Source: Gammaproteobacteria bacterium
GTDB taxonomy: Bacteria > Pseudomonadota > Gammaproteobacteria > SZUA-152
Length of the DNA: 64,000 bases
Assembly (NCBI GenBank): GCA_013152545.1
Contig: JAADGF010000009.1
Coordinates: 62,001 to 126,000 of the forward strand
Direction: 5' to 3'
In this document: positions 63,821 to 64,000 of the stretch, one piece after another
How positions within the stretch are numbered: the stretch's first letter is position 1
Layout: each line of letters starts with the position of its first letter
Translations under genes and position numbers: made by a program
Notes under the pieces: generated by a model
The model's input: only the letters and a program-made list of their open reading frames with translations
The model's database searches: none
What the model was told of the DNA's origin: nothing

Positions 63821-64000
63821 TTAACGACTGAGTTCTGGAACTTGTTGCGCCGAGACCTTGTTTTGTTTTTCACTCAAACCAATGGAAATAGGCGAAGCCG
63901 ATGTTTGGTTTGATTGTTTTTTGTCAATCTCAGCACGCACCGCGCTTTCAAGCTCATCCACTAAACGTTCATTTGTGAGTTTGTGGTTAGGTTTGCCGCC
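63821..64000 (-). CDS. ispG: 4-hydroxy-3-methylbut-2-enyl diphosphate synthase, C-terminal end
   Basis: Only the last 59 codons are in the window; the rest lies beyond the right edge. GGKPNHKLTNERLVDELESA is the usual end of gammaproteobacterial IspG, followed by a tail of about 30 polar residues (KQSNQTSASPISIGLSEKQN and beyond). IspG is an Fe-S enzyme of the MEP pathway. Position before hisS supports the call. Confidence 0.85.
   Translation of the reverse strand, partial: GGKPNHKLTNERLVDELESAVRAEIDKKQSNQTSASPISIGLSEKQNKVSAQQVPELSR

Overview
This window looks like chromosomal DNA of a free-living gammaproteobacterium. The housekeeping order is typical of the class: ispG-hisS-yfgM-bamB-der, truA-trpF-trpB-trpA-accD-folC-dedD-cvpA-purF-metZ, xseB-ispA-dxs, and thrS-infC-rpmI-rplT. 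I cannot name the genus. There are no rRNA genes, tRNAs, CRISPR arrays, prophage or intact insertion sequences that I can recognise. Coding regions are interrupted by unusually long, AT-rich intergenic stretches (19 of them over 300 bases).

Layout. 1-3131 (minus): translation block rplT (partial), rpmI, infC, thrS. 4269-11496: accessory stretch with a small Sel1-like membrane protein, a protein made of repeated INT_rpt-like units, a predicted 25-heme c-type cytochrome with a Gly/Met-rich tail, a globin, a SirB2-like membrane protein and an FNR-type oxygen sensor. 11567-14781: ppsA and its regulator ppsR. 14826-20365 (minus): htpX, parC, parE. 21169-23989 (minus): DUF3501 protein, heterodisulfide-reductase-like Fe-S protein and rubrerythrin, an apparent redox/oxidative-stress operon. 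24697-29426 (plus): xseB, ispA, dxs, queD-like and folE2, joining isoprenoid and pterin/7-deazapurine precursor synthesis. 30127-36424: a 1151-residue zinc-ribbon/cyclase/ATPase/TPR signalling protein, an HDOD protein and a secreted TPR protein. 36485-48230 (minus): metZ, purF, cvpA, dedD, folC, accD, trpA, trpB, trpF, truA. 49379-54723: AP2-like protein, L,D-transpeptidase, CYTH protein, msrQ, msrP and a TlpA-like thioredoxin. 55089-58082: gnd and zwf (oxidative pentose phosphate pathway). 58564-64000 (minus): der, bamB, yfgM, hisS and the 3' end of ispG.

The most unusual feature is in the gaps. A dispersed roughly 190-bp MITE-like element has inverted ends reading TATACCCATARCG..AGATTTAGGT. 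It occurs as one complete copy, two near-complete copies and at least six fragments, and several copies sit directly against the stop codons of neighbouring genes. Other intergenic signals are a 38-bp perfect palindrome before the cyclase gene, a 20-bp palindrome present twice, a second short repeat centred on ATTCATCAGTTGATCGC, three runs of exactly nine C, and many perfect two-copy tandem duplications of 10-17 bp. Other points of note are a probable AUC start codon for infC, and a 542-bp gap between trpB and trpA, which are normally adjacent.
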